Positions 46,665-56,032 of a stretch of 64,000 nt of DNA are shown here, piece after piece. The translations under genes and the position numbers were made by a program. The DNA is from Legionella sp. W10-070 (GTDB lineage: Bacteria > Pseudomonadota > Gammaproteobacteria > Legionellales > Legionellaceae): positions 62,001 to 126,000 of the forward strand of contig NZ_CAAAJC010000004.1 of NCBI RefSeq assembly GCF_900640175.1, read 5' to 3'. Positions within the stretch are counted from its first letter, which is position 1. Each line of letters starts with the position of its first letter. The notes beneath the pieces were generated by a model, which saw only the letters and a list, made by a program, of their open reading frames with translations, was not told the origin of the DNA and made no database searches.

Positions 46665-48737
46665 TCAGCTGTTTGTCTTGAAGTATTCGAGCAGCTTATT
46701 AATACTTGGGTAATTCACAACCGTTGCATCAGATATCTGGTAACCTTGGGTTAAATGCTCCTGAAGACGGTTTTCTAATTCCAGAGCCATCAAAGAATCC
46801 AAACCAAATTCAGCAAAATGTTTGTCATCGTCAATCTGTGCTACATCAATATTTAGTAAATCACTCAGCTCGCGACGAATAACCTCTCGCATTTGGCAAA
46901 GCGATTCATTTGAAATACCGGATACACGAGAATCCTGCTCAGAGCTACCGCTAGCATCCTCTTTTTGCCACCACAAAACAGCGTTAATCTGCTGTGTTTC
47001 CAGCATGTTTTTTATCACTCTTCGCCTGATTTTACCGCTTGTTGTTTTGGGAATACTCTGTTGTTTTAATAAAACAATATGCTGCACTGCCAGAGAATGA
47101 TCCGTCAATATAGCAAATTGGATAGCACTTATAACGGCAGAATATTCACTTTCAGGGCATCTTTTATTTATTTCTACAACAATTGCCAACTGTTCCTGCC
47201 TTCCATTCCAGATACTTACTGCTGCACAAGCATGATTTCTCAATGCTGCATGTGTTCCTTCCACACTGTGTTCAAGATCCTGTGGGTAATAATTTTTACC
47301 GTGAATAATAATTAATTCTTTGCTTCTTCCCATCACAAATAGTTGCTGCTGATGTATGAAACCCAAATCACCCGTACGCAAATACACCAGCTCTTCGCCC
47401 TTAATTTTTGCATGGAAAGACGAAGCAGTTTCCTGTGACTGGCTCCAATATCCTTGAGCCACGCTTTCTCCAGAAAACCAAATTTCTCCAACTTCATCGT
47501 CATGGCAACACACCTGCGTTTGTGGGTTGACGACAGCAATACCGGAGTGAATTTTTCCACTACTTACCAAGCAAGCACTGTTTTCGCTTTCATGAGGCAG
47601 TAGCACTATCTGCTGTTGTCGCAAAGCATTTTTATCGCAAAACAACGTAGTGACTCCATGCTGACCACAAATCATTAATGTAGCTTCTGCCATACCATAA
47701 CAAGGTAAAAACATCTCTTTCCTGAAACCACAGGATGCAAAAGCCTGCGTAAAATTATCCAATACTCTGACACTAATTGGCTCAGCACCATTCAAAAAAT
47801 AACGCATGGAGCTTAAATCAAGTTCTTGCCGAACCTCTGGACTGATCCTTTTTACACAAAGATCATAAGCAAAATTTGGGGCGCTTGTTATAGTTCCAGA
47901 ATATTTTTGGATTGCCCTTAACCAGCTCGCTGGATTACGTAAAAAGGTACCGGGTGCAAGAAGGTAAATAGGGAACGATGCAAAAACAGGAAAAAAAATA
48001 CCACCGACCAAGCCCATATCATGATATGGCGGAAGCCAGCAAACCCCTACCGTATTGGGAAAATCACCATAACATCGGCTTATAAAATCCAGGTTACTCA
48101 GCAAATTACGATGATTGACCATTACTCCTTTGGGATTCCCCGTAGAACCAGATGTGTATTGTAAAAAAGCAATTTGCTGATCAGCAAGTGCAATTTTACG
48201 GAATTGATTGGCATATTCGTCACGAACCAAATCTGTATTTAGCCACCGGAACAAAGAAAAATCCCAATCACCACTTTCTGATTCAACACGGAGAAACTGT
48301 GTATTCAATACCGTCAAAAATGAATCATCCTTCAGAGCATCTACAGTGGAAAGCCGGGTAATTTGGCGGACAATCTCACCTGTGGACAGCACCAATTTTG
48401 GCGAAGAATTACTAAGAATAGCCGCAAACTTCGCTAATAATTTTTTTTCTGTTGGTGGAAAAACAGGGACAGCAATTGTTCCTGAATAAAAACAAGCAAA
48501 AAAAGCAGTAACAAAATCCAAACCTGGCGGATAGATAAGAATAACCGGGTCACCAGACGTACAGTGTTGCTGGATTTTTGCAGCGATAGCTCGAGCACGT
48601 TTCGCCAAAGCTCTGTAACTCATCTGCTGTTCTACTGTAACATTTGAGTTTAAAAAAAACAGCATCTCCTCGTCGCCTGACTCAGCACGTCTATCGAGTA
48701 ATTCAGCCATATCCCGCAGAGCGAATTCACTGGCCAT
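46665..48737 (-). CDS. Fatty acyl-AMP ligase fused to acyl carrier protein
   Basis: 690 residues from the ATG preceded by GGAGGAGAAG. Residues 1-580 are an adenylating ligase of the FAAL type, with IAFLQYTSGSTGNPKGVMVNHRN, GVCWLPPYHDMGLVGGIFFP, LPCYGMAEATLMI and LVYLRTGDLGFIHQQQLFV. FAALs activate a fatty acid as acyl-AMP and load a carrier protein. Residues 610-690 are that carrier, with the phosphopantetheine site FAEFGLDSLMALELENRL. The acyl chain is then offered to a partner; the gene upstream, an oxoamine synthase 20 bases away, is the evident candidate. The product is unknown. Confidence 0.85.
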   Translation of the reverse strand: MASEFALRDMAELLDRRAESGDEEMLFFLNSNVTVEQQMSYRALAKRARAIAAKIQQHCTSGDPVILIYPPGLDFVTAFFACFYSGTIAVPVFPPTEKKLLAKFAAILSNSSPKLVLSTGEIVRQITRLSTVDALKDDSFLTVLNTQFLRVESESGDWDFSLFRWLNTDLVRDEYANQFRKIALADQQIAFLQYTSGSTGNPKGVMVNHRNLLSNLDFISRCYGDFPNTVGVCWLPPYHDMGLVGGIFFPVFASFPIYLLAPGTFLRNPASWLRAIQKYSGTITSAPNFAYDLCVKRISPEVRQELDLSSMRYFLNGAEPISVRVLDNFTQAFASCGFRKEMFLPCYGMAEATLMICGQHGVTTLFCDKNALRQQQIVLLPHESENSACLVSSGKIHSGIAVVNPQTQVCCHDDEVGEIWFSGESVAQGYWSQSQETASSFHAKIKGEELVYLRTGDLGFIHQQQLFVMGRSKELIIIHGKNYYPQDLEHSVEGTHAALRNHACAAVSIWNGRQEQLAIVVEINKRCPESEYSAVISAIQFAILTDHSLAVQHIVLLKQQSIPKTTSGKIRRRVIKNMLETQQINAVLWWQKEDASGSSEQDSRVSGISNESLCQMREVIRRELSDLLNIDVAQIDDDKHFAEFGLDSLMALELENRLQEHLTQGYQISDATVVNYPSINKLLEYFKTNS

Positions 48738-48757
48738 ATATACTTCTCCTCCACCAG

Positions 48758-49987
48758 TCAAAGCTGCAGGCGTTGCATGACTGCACCAAATGCAGCCAGA
48801 GTAGTCTCCACATCCTGCATGCTATGCGCTGCGGTTGCGACAAGGCGAAACAAGATTGTACCTTGAGGCACTACCGGCGCAGTAACCGCTGTCACAAAAA
48901 TTTGATACTCATCACGCAGGAGGCACAACATGCGTTTGGCCAAATCGGCATCACCACCGTGCACATAAACGGGAGTTATTGGTGAACAGGTTTCCCCAAT
49001 ATTGAGATCCAACGCACGTAATCCCTCCTGCAATGCTTGGGTAATTGCCCACAGATGCATGCGTCGATCCTGAGCGCCAGCAATAAGGTCTGTTGCCACA
49101 TCAATCGCGCTGATCAGTACTAAGGGATGCGCTTTAGAAAAAACTGCTGGGCGTGAATTAAGACGTAAGTAGGAAATAATGTCTTTATTGCCACTGACAA
49201 AGCCACCAATAGATACAAATGCCTTGGCAAATGTACTGAAATAGAGATCAATTTTATCCTGAACTGCAAAATACTCGCCACAACCAAGACCACTCTCTCC
49301 CATTACCCCTAGACCATGCGCATCATCCAGGAAAAGACGAGCACCATATTTCTCCTTAAGATGACAAATTTCAGGCAAATTCGCCAGGTCACCACGCATC
49401 CCAAATACACCTTCAGTAACGATAAGAATTCCGCCTTGATTTTCATCATAGGAAATTTTGAGTTGTCGTTCCAAATCCTGCATGTCATTGTGTTTGAATG
49501 GGCGTATTTTGGCACCATGACGGCCTTTTGCTAAAAAAGCGCCATCGATCATGCAAGCATGACTGTATTGATCAATCACTATCGTATCGCCCCTGCCTAC
49601 CAACTGCGCAATACATCCCATAACGCCTAAGTATCCAGCAATAAATAAGAGTGATTCTTCTTTTTGAGTCAAAAGAGCAAGTTTTTGCTCAAGAGCCATA
49701 TGCGCCGGGGTATTACCCGACATCAGGCGCGCCCCCATCGGCGCAGTGATACCAGAATGCTCCATTGTTTGCATTGCCGCATTCTGGATGTCAGGATGTT
49801 GTGCTAAACCCAAATAATCGTTGATAGTCCATACAATCATTGGTTTTTCATTGAAACTCATGTGTGGACCAGTTGAGCCGGATAAAACAGGGCTTAGGAA
49901 GTAGTTATTGTCCTCTGCACCGTGCTCTGCAAAATTTCCTCTTTCGGGACGACACTTGTCGAACACATCTCGTGAAATATTGCTCAT
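48758..49987 (-). CDS. Alpha-oxoamine synthase (AONS/SPT/KBL family)
   Basis: 409 residues from the ATG giving MSNISRDVF. It is a fold-type I PLP enzyme with the PLP lysine in YFSTFAKAFVSIGGFVSG, the Asp and His in LFLDDAHGLGVMGESGLG, and MGARLMSGNTPAHMALEQKL, close to serine palmitoyltransferase and 2-amino-3-ketobutyrate ligase. Such enzymes condense an amino acid with an acyl thioester and release CO2. The next gene makes acyl-ACP, so the pair probably makes a long-chain 3-ketoamine, with the acyl group taken from ACP and not CoA. No bio genes are near, so biotin synthesis is unlikely. Confidence 0.85.
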   Translation of the reverse strand: MSNISRDVFDKCRPERGNFAEHGAEDNNYFLSPVLSGSTGPHMSFNEKPMIVWTINDYLGLAQHPDIQNAAMQTMEHSGITAPMGARLMSGNTPAHMALEQKLALLTQKEESLLFIAGYLGVMGCIAQLVGRGDTIVIDQYSHACMIDGAFLAKGRHGAKIRPFKHNDMQDLERQLKISYDENQGGILIVTEGVFGMRGDLANLPEICHLKEKYGARLFLDDAHGLGVMGESGLGCGEYFAVQDKIDLYFSTFAKAFVSIGGFVSGNKDIISYLRLNSRPAVFSKAHPLVLISAIDVATDLIAGAQDRRMHLWAITQALQEGLRALDLNIGETCSPITPVYVHGGDADLAKRMLCLLRDEYQIFVTAVTAPVVPQGTILFRLVATAAHSMQDVETTLAAFGAVMQRLQL

Positions 49988-50071
49988 AATCAATCCAATT
50001 GCCAATCATTTAATTGATTATAGTAAGCTATCCTTTATTTTCCATTCTAAGTCCCTTTATAACCTCGTCCT

Positions 50072-50220
50072 CTAGGTTCTGTGCACTTATCAACTATCTT
50101 GGCAAAAAAACCTTGATTTTTCTGCGCTCCGATGCTCACATACTTCTATGTATGCTCCGCTTCGGTCCTCGCCAATCAAGGCTTTTTGACTCAAGCTAGC
50201 GATAAGCGCACAGAACCTAG
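50072..50220. mobile_element. MITE-like element with CTAGGTTCTGTGC ends
   Basis: The left end CTAGGTTCTGTGCACTTATC (50072-50091) and the inverted right end (50201-50220) match over 20 bases with one mismatch. The 149-base element has no convincing gene. Its ends are related to those at 29625 and 63496. Its last CTAG is also the first CTAG of the next element. Confidence 0.65.
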
Positions 50221-50369
50221 TACAACGTTTCACTGAATCTGTCCAGTTTGTCATTCTCGCGCAGGCGGAAATCTATCTCTCAGGTGAAGTGAGGAGCTAA
50301 ATTGGGCTATGGATTCCCGCCTGCGCGGGAATGACAGTGTAAGACAGAATCAGTGAAACGTTGTACTAG
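50217..50369. mobile_element. MITE-like element with perfect 20-bp terminal inverted repeats
   Basis: CTAGTACAACGTTTCACTGA (50217-50236) and its exact complement (50350-50369) bound 153 bases. Inside, a second inverted pair of about 24 bases around GTCATTCYCGCGCAGGCGG makes a long hairpin. No gene is present. It directly abuts the element before it, sharing one CTAG, which suggests insertion at or beside that sequence. Together the two fill most of the 440-base gap before the alanine dehydrogenase gene end. Confidence 0.7.
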
Positions 50370-50426
50370 AGCGTGTTCCCATTTTGTTTTCCGGCTGCAA
50401 ATTGGCCACCACATATAACAATCAAT

Positions 50427-51545
50427 TTAACTTGCTAATGCTTCTGCAGCATCTACAAAATCATAACCTAATTCACGTGCCACTGCTTCATAGGTGATCA
50501 TGCCTTTATGCACATTTAAACCATTTAGCAAATGGCCATCACTTAGTAACGCTAATTTTACCCCTTTGGTTACCATGCTCAAAATGAACGGTAAGGTAGC
50601 ATTGTTTAATGCAAAAGTTGAGGTGCGGGGAACGGCTCCAGGCATGTTCGCAACGCAGTAATGGACAACGTTATCGATCACATAAGTTGGTTCATGGTGC
50701 GTCGTAGCCCGGCTTGTCTCAAAACAACCGCCTTGATCAATGGCTACATCAACTACAACAGAACCAGGGCGCATCGCTTTGAGCATCGAGCGTGATACCA
50801 GTTTTGGTGCAGCAGCACCTGGGACAAGAACTGCGCCGATAACCAAATCAGCTTCGGTCACATATTGCTCCAGCGATTCAACAGTCGCGTAGATAGTATT
50901 GAGCTTTGAACCAAATTGAAAATCGAGCTCCCTTAAACGGGACAATGACTTGTCAATCACAGTAACGCGAGCCTCCATCCCCATTGCCATACGCACTGCG
51001 TTACTACCGACGACCCCGCCTCCAATAACCACTACATTCGCAGAGGCAACACCTGGTACACCGCCTAGCAAAACGCCACTCCCTCCTTGAGCCATCTCGA
51101 GGCAATGAGCTCCTGCCTGAATAGACATGCGGCCAGCAACTTGCGACATAGGAGTTAATAAAGGCAAGCCGCCATCATTTTGTGTGACAGTTTCATAGGC
51201 AACAGCTGTTGCTCCGGATTCTTTTAACAACCGGGTTTGCTGGGCATCTGGAGCCAGATGCAAATAAGTAAAGAGTGTTTGTCCTTCACGTAAGCGTTTG
51301 CATTCGATAGGTTGTGGTTCTTTGACTTTTACTATCAGTTCCGCTCGCTCAAAAACATCATCTGCTGATTTTACAATCTCAGCACCTGCAGCCTGGTACT
51401 GTTCATCACTAATGCCAATCCCCAAACCAGCACCTGTTTCTACTATTACATCATTACCTGTCCTTACAATTTCCCGCACACTTGCAGGGACAAGACCCAC
51501 ACGGTTTTCCTGGGATTTAATTTCTTTTGGCACACCTACTAACAT
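50427..51545 (-). CDS. ald: Alanine dehydrogenase
   Basis: 372 residues. It starts [20 protein letters not shown] and carries the substrate-site TYLHLAPD, the Rossmann loop [20 protein letters not shown] and [19 protein letters not shown]. The enzyme reversibly converts alanine to pyruvate and ammonia with NAD. Length is the family norm. It is monocistronic. In organisms that live on amino acids this step feeds alanine carbon to pyruvate. Confidence 0.96.
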   Translation of the reverse strand: MLVGVPKEIKSQENRVGLVPASVREIVRTGNDVIVETGAGLGIGISDEQYQAAGAEIVKSADDVFERAELIVKVKEPQPIECKRLREGQTLFTYLHLAPDAQQTRLLKESGATAVAYETVTQNDGGLPLLTPMSQVAGRMSIQAGAHCLEMAQGGSGVLLGGVPGVASANVVVIGGGVVGSNAVRMAMGMEARVTVIDKSLSRLRELDFQFGSKLNTIYATVESLEQYVTEADLVIGAVLVPGAAAPKLVSRSMLKAMRPGSVVVDVAIDQGGCFETSRATTHHEPTYVIDNVVHYCVANMPGAVPRTSTFALNNATLPFILSMVTKGVKLALLSDGHLLNGLNVHKGMITYEAVARELGYDFVDAAEALAS

Positions 51546-51726
51546 GATATTTTCCTTACTCAGCTTAAATAATTGCTCCCTGGACGGAAGCCTTATATTT
51601 ATTCGTCACCTTTATTGGCAAACTGTGTGAAATCCATATTTAACATGGTAATTAAAATTACTTTTTTCCTATGTTTTTCACACATTGCAAAGAGATGAGA
51701 ATTATCTATCGTCCTGATTTAAGGAT

Positions 51727-52668
51727 CTAAATATTACCCTTCAATTCCTTGATAAGTTGTGGTATCAATTCAAACAAATCCCCTACCAAACCATATGTTG
51801 CAATCTGAAAAATCGGAGCATCCTCATCTTTGTTAATGGCAACTATTACCTTGGAATCTTTCATTCCGGCCAAGTGCTGAACGGCACCAGAAATACCTAA
51901 AGCAATATAAAGCGCGGGAGCAACCACTTTACCCGTCTGACCAACCTGATAATCATTTGGCACAAAGCCTGCGTCTACCGCCGCCCTTGAAGCACCCACC
52001 GCCGCACCCAACACGTCAGCCAGCTCTTCTACCAGTTTGAATTTTTCAGCGCTTTGTAATCCTCTCCCTCCAGAAACCACAATACTTGCGCTGCCCAAAT
52101 CAGGGCGTGTTGAATGACTCAATTCATGTTTAATAAATTGAGTATTTTTTTCTTCTATTTCCTTCTCGATGCGTTCTATACAGCAGGGATTCTGTGTCTC
52201 ATAAGTACCATCAAATGCTGTGGAACGTATGGTTAGAACTTTTATACTATCGAGGGCTTTTACTGTTTCTATTGCATTGCCAGCGTAAATAGGATGCTCA
52301 AACGTATCTTTATCAATAATGCGGCTGACATCTGATATCTGTGCTACATCCAATTTGGCAGCAATGCGCGGCAGTAAATTTTTACCAAACGTGGAGGCAG
52401 GTGCCAGAATAGCAGAAAATGGGTTAGCAATAGATACCACTAATTCGCCTATGTTTTCTGCGAATTGGTGCTCATAGCAAGGATGATCTACCAGCCATAC
52501 TGCTTGCGCCCCAGCCATGGCAGCAGCCTCTTCGGCAACAGCCTGACATTGATAGCCAACTACCAATAAAACCGGATTTTTTTCTAATTGCATAGCCGCT
52601 GTAAATGTACTGCGTGTAGCTGGATGCATCTGTTTGTTATTATGTTCAACGATTACTAAAGTGCTCAT
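51727..52668 (-). CDS. etfA: Electron transfer flavoprotein alpha subunit
   Basis: 313 residues. The FAD-binding C-terminal domain has VVSGGRGLQSAEKFKLVEEL, GASRAAVDAGFVPNDYQVGQ, TGKVVAPALYIALGISGAVQ and VIVAINKDEDAPIFQIATYG. It accepts electrons from acyl-CoA dehydrogenases with EtfB and passes them to the ETF:quinone oxidoreductase. It follows etfB after 12 bases in one operon. Confidence 0.96.
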   Translation of the reverse strand: MSTLVIVEHNNKQMHPATRSTFTAAMQLEKNPVLLVVGYQCQAVAEEAAAMAGAQAVWLVDHPCYEHQFAENIGELVVSIANPFSAILAPASTFGKNLLPRIAAKLDVAQISDVSRIIDKDTFEHPIYAGNAIETVKALDSIKVLTIRSTAFDGTYETQNPCCIERIEKEIEEKNTQFIKHELSHSTRPDLGSASIVVSGGRGLQSAEKFKLVEELADVLGAAVGASRAAVDAGFVPNDYQVGQTGKVVAPALYIALGISGAVQHLAGMKDSKVIVAINKDEDAPIFQIATYGLVGDLFELIPQLIKELKGNI

Positions 52669-52680
52669 GCTTTCTCCTTA

Positions 52681-53430
52681 TTAAAGCACTTTGGCTTCAT
52701 GTTTTAGTTTATCAATCAATTCATTTACAGATTCGAGTCTGACCCCTCCAGCCCGTGATGGCGGTGCAGTGACGGAAATGACCTGAGTATGCTCATTCAA
52801 ATCAAGTCCCATCGTTTCATAATCTTTAATGGCCAGGGGCTTGCGTTTGGCTTTCATAATATTTGGCAAACTGGCATAACGTGGTTCATTTAAGCGTAAG
52901 TCAGTGCTGACAACGGCTGGTAATTTCATCGCAAGCGTTTCCAGACCGCCATCAATTTCCCGAATCACTTCGATTGTTTCACCCTCAACAGTCAGTTTCG
53001 ACGCAAAGGTTGCTTGTGGCCAATTCAATAAAGCGGCAAGCATTTGAGGAGTTTGATTATTATCACCATCGATAGATTGCTTTCCCATTAACACTAATGC
53101 TGGCTGCTCTTCCACAACGATTTTTTCCAGGATCCTGGCGATATTGAGGCTGCAGAATTTTTTATCCGTACGAATTAAAATACCTCTATCAGCACCAAGT
53201 GCCAATGCATGACGCAGTGTTTCCTGACTGGCATCTGGCCCTATAGAAACGGCTATCACCTCTGTGGCAATTTTTTTCTCCAGCAGGCGTACAGCTTCCT
53301 CAATGGCTATTTCGTCAAAAGGATTCATCGACATTTTGATATTTTGTGTTTCTACACCACTATTGTCTGATTTAACCCGAACCTTAACATAGGGGTCTAT
53401 CACTCGCTTCACTGCAACCAAAATTTTCAT
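52681..53430 (-). CDS. etfB: Electron transfer flavoprotein beta subunit
   Basis: 249 residues from the ATG giving MKILVAVKRVIDPYVKVRV, chosen because GAGGA precedes it; a longer frame is weaker. Conserved parts are MNPFDEIAIEEAVRLLEK, ALVLMGKQSIDGDNNQTPQM with the AMP-binding residues, and VVSTDLRLNEPRYASLPNIM, which includes the recognition loop. It dimerises with EtfA. First gene of the etfBA operon. Confidence 0.96.
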   Translation of the reverse strand: MKILVAVKRVIDPYVKVRVKSDNSGVETQNIKMSMNPFDEIAIEEAVRLLEKKIATEVIAVSIGPDASQETLRHALALGADRGILIRTDKKFCSLNIARILEKIVVEEQPALVLMGKQSIDGDNNQTPQMLAALLNWPQATFASKLTVEGETIEVIREIDGGLETLAMKLPAVVSTDLRLNEPRYASLPNIMKAKRKPLAIKDYETMGLDLNEHTQVISVTAPPSRAGGVRLESVNELIDKLKHEAKVL

Positions 53431-53530
53431 AAGTCCTCGCTGGAATATCAATCATTCAGCATCTTGCCAGAGATACCGCCTTAAGTTCAAGTCAGTTTTA
53501 TCATTAATCGCCATACATGACAAAAAATCG

Positions 53531-53555
53531 GTCATGCCTGCGAACGCGGGCAACC
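53531..53555. repeat. REP-like palindrome
   Basis: CCTGCG and CGCGGG face each other across AA within GTCATGCCTGCGAACGCGGG. The same GTCATxCCxGCG string occurs inside the element at 50217-50369. It is the only notable item in the 295-base gap between galU and etfB. Confidence 0.45.
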
Positions 53556-53725
53556 ATCTCTGATTTAGCACTGAAAAAAGGGGAGGTAACTCGCTGACAA
53601 ACAATAAAAATCATATAATTCCGCTCGCCAAAAGCAACCGTAGGTACTGTCTTTAAAAGCAAGCTAAATTTCATTGAAAGGCTGCTTATTTTTAAAACAG
53701 CATCTACGCTTGCTGAAACTGGACG

Positions 53726-54592
53726 TTAATTTAATTCTTCCAGATAGGCACAAAAATCCTCGCCTATCTCAGGATGACGCATCCCCAATTCAACAGTCGC
53801 CTGTAAATAACCTAATTTAGACCCGCAATCATAACGTTTTCCATGAAACTGATAAGCTTGGACCTTCTCTTCTGCGAGTAGCTTTTGGATGCCATCCGTT
53901 AGCTGAATTTCGCCACGCTGATCGGGAACTGTTTTTTTCAGGCAGGAAAAAATGGCGGGAGTAAAAATATAGCGCCCCACAGCGGCAAGATTTGAAGGAG
54001 CCAATTCCCTTTTGGGCTTCTCTATCATAGCCAGTATGGTTGAATAATTTTCGCCAGCATCTACAAGACGAACAACCCCATACTGAGGCACATCATTCCA
54101 GGGTACTGGCTGGACAGCAATGAGCGATAACCTATCCTTTTTAAAATGCGCTGTCATTGCTGAAAGACAGGGCATTCTTGAATCATCAATTAAGTCATCG
54201 GCTAATAAAACAGCGAAAGGGTCTTCCCCAATAACATGTTCAGCACATAACACGGCATGTCCAAGACCCAAGGGTTGATTCTGTCTGACATAAGTAAACT
54301 GGATCCCGGGAGGAGACACACTTCGTACCACTTCCAGCAGTTTAGTTTTACCTTGTTCCTCCAGGCGCATTTCCAGCTCGAAATGGTTGTCGAAATGATC
54401 CTCGATAGAGCGTTTGCTTGAACTTGTAATAAAAATCATGTGGGTAATACCAGCACGCACCGCCTCTTCCACCGCGTATTGAATTAACGGCTTATCTACA
54501 ATGGGCAGCATTTCCTTAGGGTTGGCTTTAGTCGCCGGCAGGAATCGAGAACCTAAACCTGCTACTGGAAAAACAGCTTTCTTTACTTGCAT
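53726..54592 (-). CDS. galU: UTP-glucose-1-phosphate uridylyltransferase
   Basis: 288 residues. It starts MQVKKAVFPVAGLGSRFLPA, followed by TKANPKEMLPIVDKPLIQYA, and carries FAVLLADDLIDD and MIEKPKRELAPSNLAAVGRYI. It makes UDP-glucose for LPS and other glycans. It follows the UDP-glucose dehydrogenase gene by about 20 bases, so the two are an operon in which galU provides the dehydrogenase substrate. Confidence 0.96.
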   Translation of the reverse strand: MQVKKAVFPVAGLGSRFLPATKANPKEMLPIVDKPLIQYAVEEAVRAGITHMIFITSSSKRSIEDHFDNHFELEMRLEEQGKTKLLEVVRSVSPPGIQFTYVRQNQPLGLGHAVLCAEHVIGEDPFAVLLADDLIDDSRMPCLSAMTAHFKKDRLSLIAVQPVPWNDVPQYGVVRLVDAGENYSTILAMIEKPKRELAPSNLAAVGRYIFTPAIFSCLKKTVPDQRGEIQLTDGIQKLLAEEKVQAYQFHGKRYDCGSKLGYLQATVELGMRHPEIGEDFCAYLEELN

Positions 54593-54611
54593 CGTTAGCT
54601 CCTGACTGATG

Positions 54612-55949
54612 CTATTTTTGAATTAGCGGACGCCCCACCGAATAATACCAGGGTAACTGGGCGGCAGCTACTTGTGTCAAATCAAAACAGTTACGACCAT
54701 CTATTAGGGGCGCATTGCCTAACTTGTCCTTTAAGTAATTTAAACAAAAATTTTTAAACTCTGACCATTCGGTCATAATGACCAAGGCATCCAATTGTTC
54801 ATCGAGAACGGCCTTTGCCGAATCACACCAGCAGATAGCTGCATTCTCAGGCAATATTTTCTTTGCAGCCGACATTGCTGCAGGATCAAATAATCTTAAT
54901 TGCACACCAGATGCTAACAGGGCTTTGATTGCTACCAAACTACTGGCCTCACGTAAATCATCCGTATCTGGTTTAAATGACAGTCCCCAGATACCAATTG
55001 TCAACCCTTGAAGTTCATGGGCAAAATGGCTGGATAATTGCTTGAAAACCCAATTTTTTTGTATCTCGTTGATTTCACCGATCGCTTCCCACAGGTTAGT
55101 GTTTATATTCAACGACCTTGACGTCTGGATTAAAGCACGAACGTCCTTGGGGAAACAAGAGCCGCCATAACCAATGCCAGCATATAAGAAATGAGGCCCT
55201 ATGCGATGATCCAGCGCAATCCCCTGGCGAATCTCATCAATATTAGCCCCCAGTTGCTCAGCAAGCTGACTGATCTGATTTATGAAACTAATCTTGCAGG
55301 CGAGCAGGGCATTTGCGGAATATTTGGCAAGCTCTGCCGAACGACGGCTCATGGTCAGCAGTGGAATACCTTTTTCAACCAACGGTTGATAAACCAACTT
55401 TAGGGTTGCTAATGCTCTTTCTTCACCACCAATGATTATCCTGTCAGCGTTCAGGAAATCATAAATTGCAGTCCCCTCACGCAAAAACTCTGGATTGGAG
55501 GCAACTGTTATAGTGATTTTTTTGCCATAATGAGCAAGTTCTTTATCCATTTGAGCCTGGATCCTATCGCCGGTGCCTACAGGAACGGTTGATTTGGTGA
55601 CTAAAATCCCATCCTTTTCTGCTTCTTTTGCTATCCGGGACACCACAGCAAATACCTGAGATAAATCCGCCTGGCCGTCGGCAAGGCCAGGGGTCCCCGT
55701 TGCAATGAGATGAACCGTGGCCGTTTTTATTGCCTCTGCCAAATTATTCGTAAATTCAAGTCGATGACTCTGGCGTTGTTCTTGTAGCAGCTCGGGGAGT
55801 TGCTTTTCATGAATAGGGCATTCTCCTGCTATAAGTCTGGCAATCTTCTCCTCATCAACATCAGCGCAAATTACCTGATGACCAAGTTTTGCAAAACCTA
55901 CCGCTGACACCAGACCGACATAACCCGCACCATAGACAGCAATAATCAT
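54612..55949 (-). CDS. ugd: UDP-glucose 6-dehydrogenase
   Basis: 445 residues from the second ATG (MIIAVYGAGYVGLVSAVGFA), since a GAG stands six bases before it; the first ATG two codons upstream is an alternative. The NAD site, VTKSTVPVGTGD, NPEFLREGTAIYDFLNADRI, the catalytic cysteine in GIGYGGSCFPKDVRAL and GLSFKPDTDDLREASS are all present. It oxidises UDP-glucose to UDP-glucuronate. It forms an operon with galU. Products probably serve LPS, capsule or lipid A modification. Confidence 0.95.
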   Translation of the reverse strand: MIIAVYGAGYVGLVSAVGFAKLGHQVICADVDEEKIARLIAGECPIHEKQLPELLQEQRQSHRLEFTNNLAEAIKTATVHLIATGTPGLADGQADLSQVFAVVSRIAKEAEKDGILVTKSTVPVGTGDRIQAQMDKELAHYGKKITITVASNPEFLREGTAIYDFLNADRIIIGGEERALATLKLVYQPLVEKGIPLLTMSRRSAELAKYSANALLACKISFINQISQLAEQLGANIDEIRQGIALDHRIGPHFLYAGIGYGGSCFPKDVRALIQTSRSLNINTNLWEAIGEINEIQKNWVFKQLSSHFAHELQGLTIGIWGLSFKPDTDDLREASSLVAIKALLASGVQLRLFDPAAMSAAKKILPENAAICWCDSAKAVLDEQLDALVIMTEWSEFKNFCLNYLKDKLGNAPLIDGRNCFDLTQVAAAQLPWYYSVGRPLIQK

Positions 55950-56032
55950 AATCATCTCAAAAATCAGAATGATTGCATTATCAGCAAATTATTAAATAAT
56001 GCAAATTCATTTATACTTTGACTAATCAACAA

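Noticed and set aside
48758-49987. bioF (8-amino-7-oxononanoate synthase)
   Set aside because: No bio gene is adjacent, and the partner is a FAAL-ACP, which suggests a long-chain acyl donor.
50014-50199. 61-residue plus-strand frame
   Set aside because: It overlaps a MITE-like element end and has no ribosome site.
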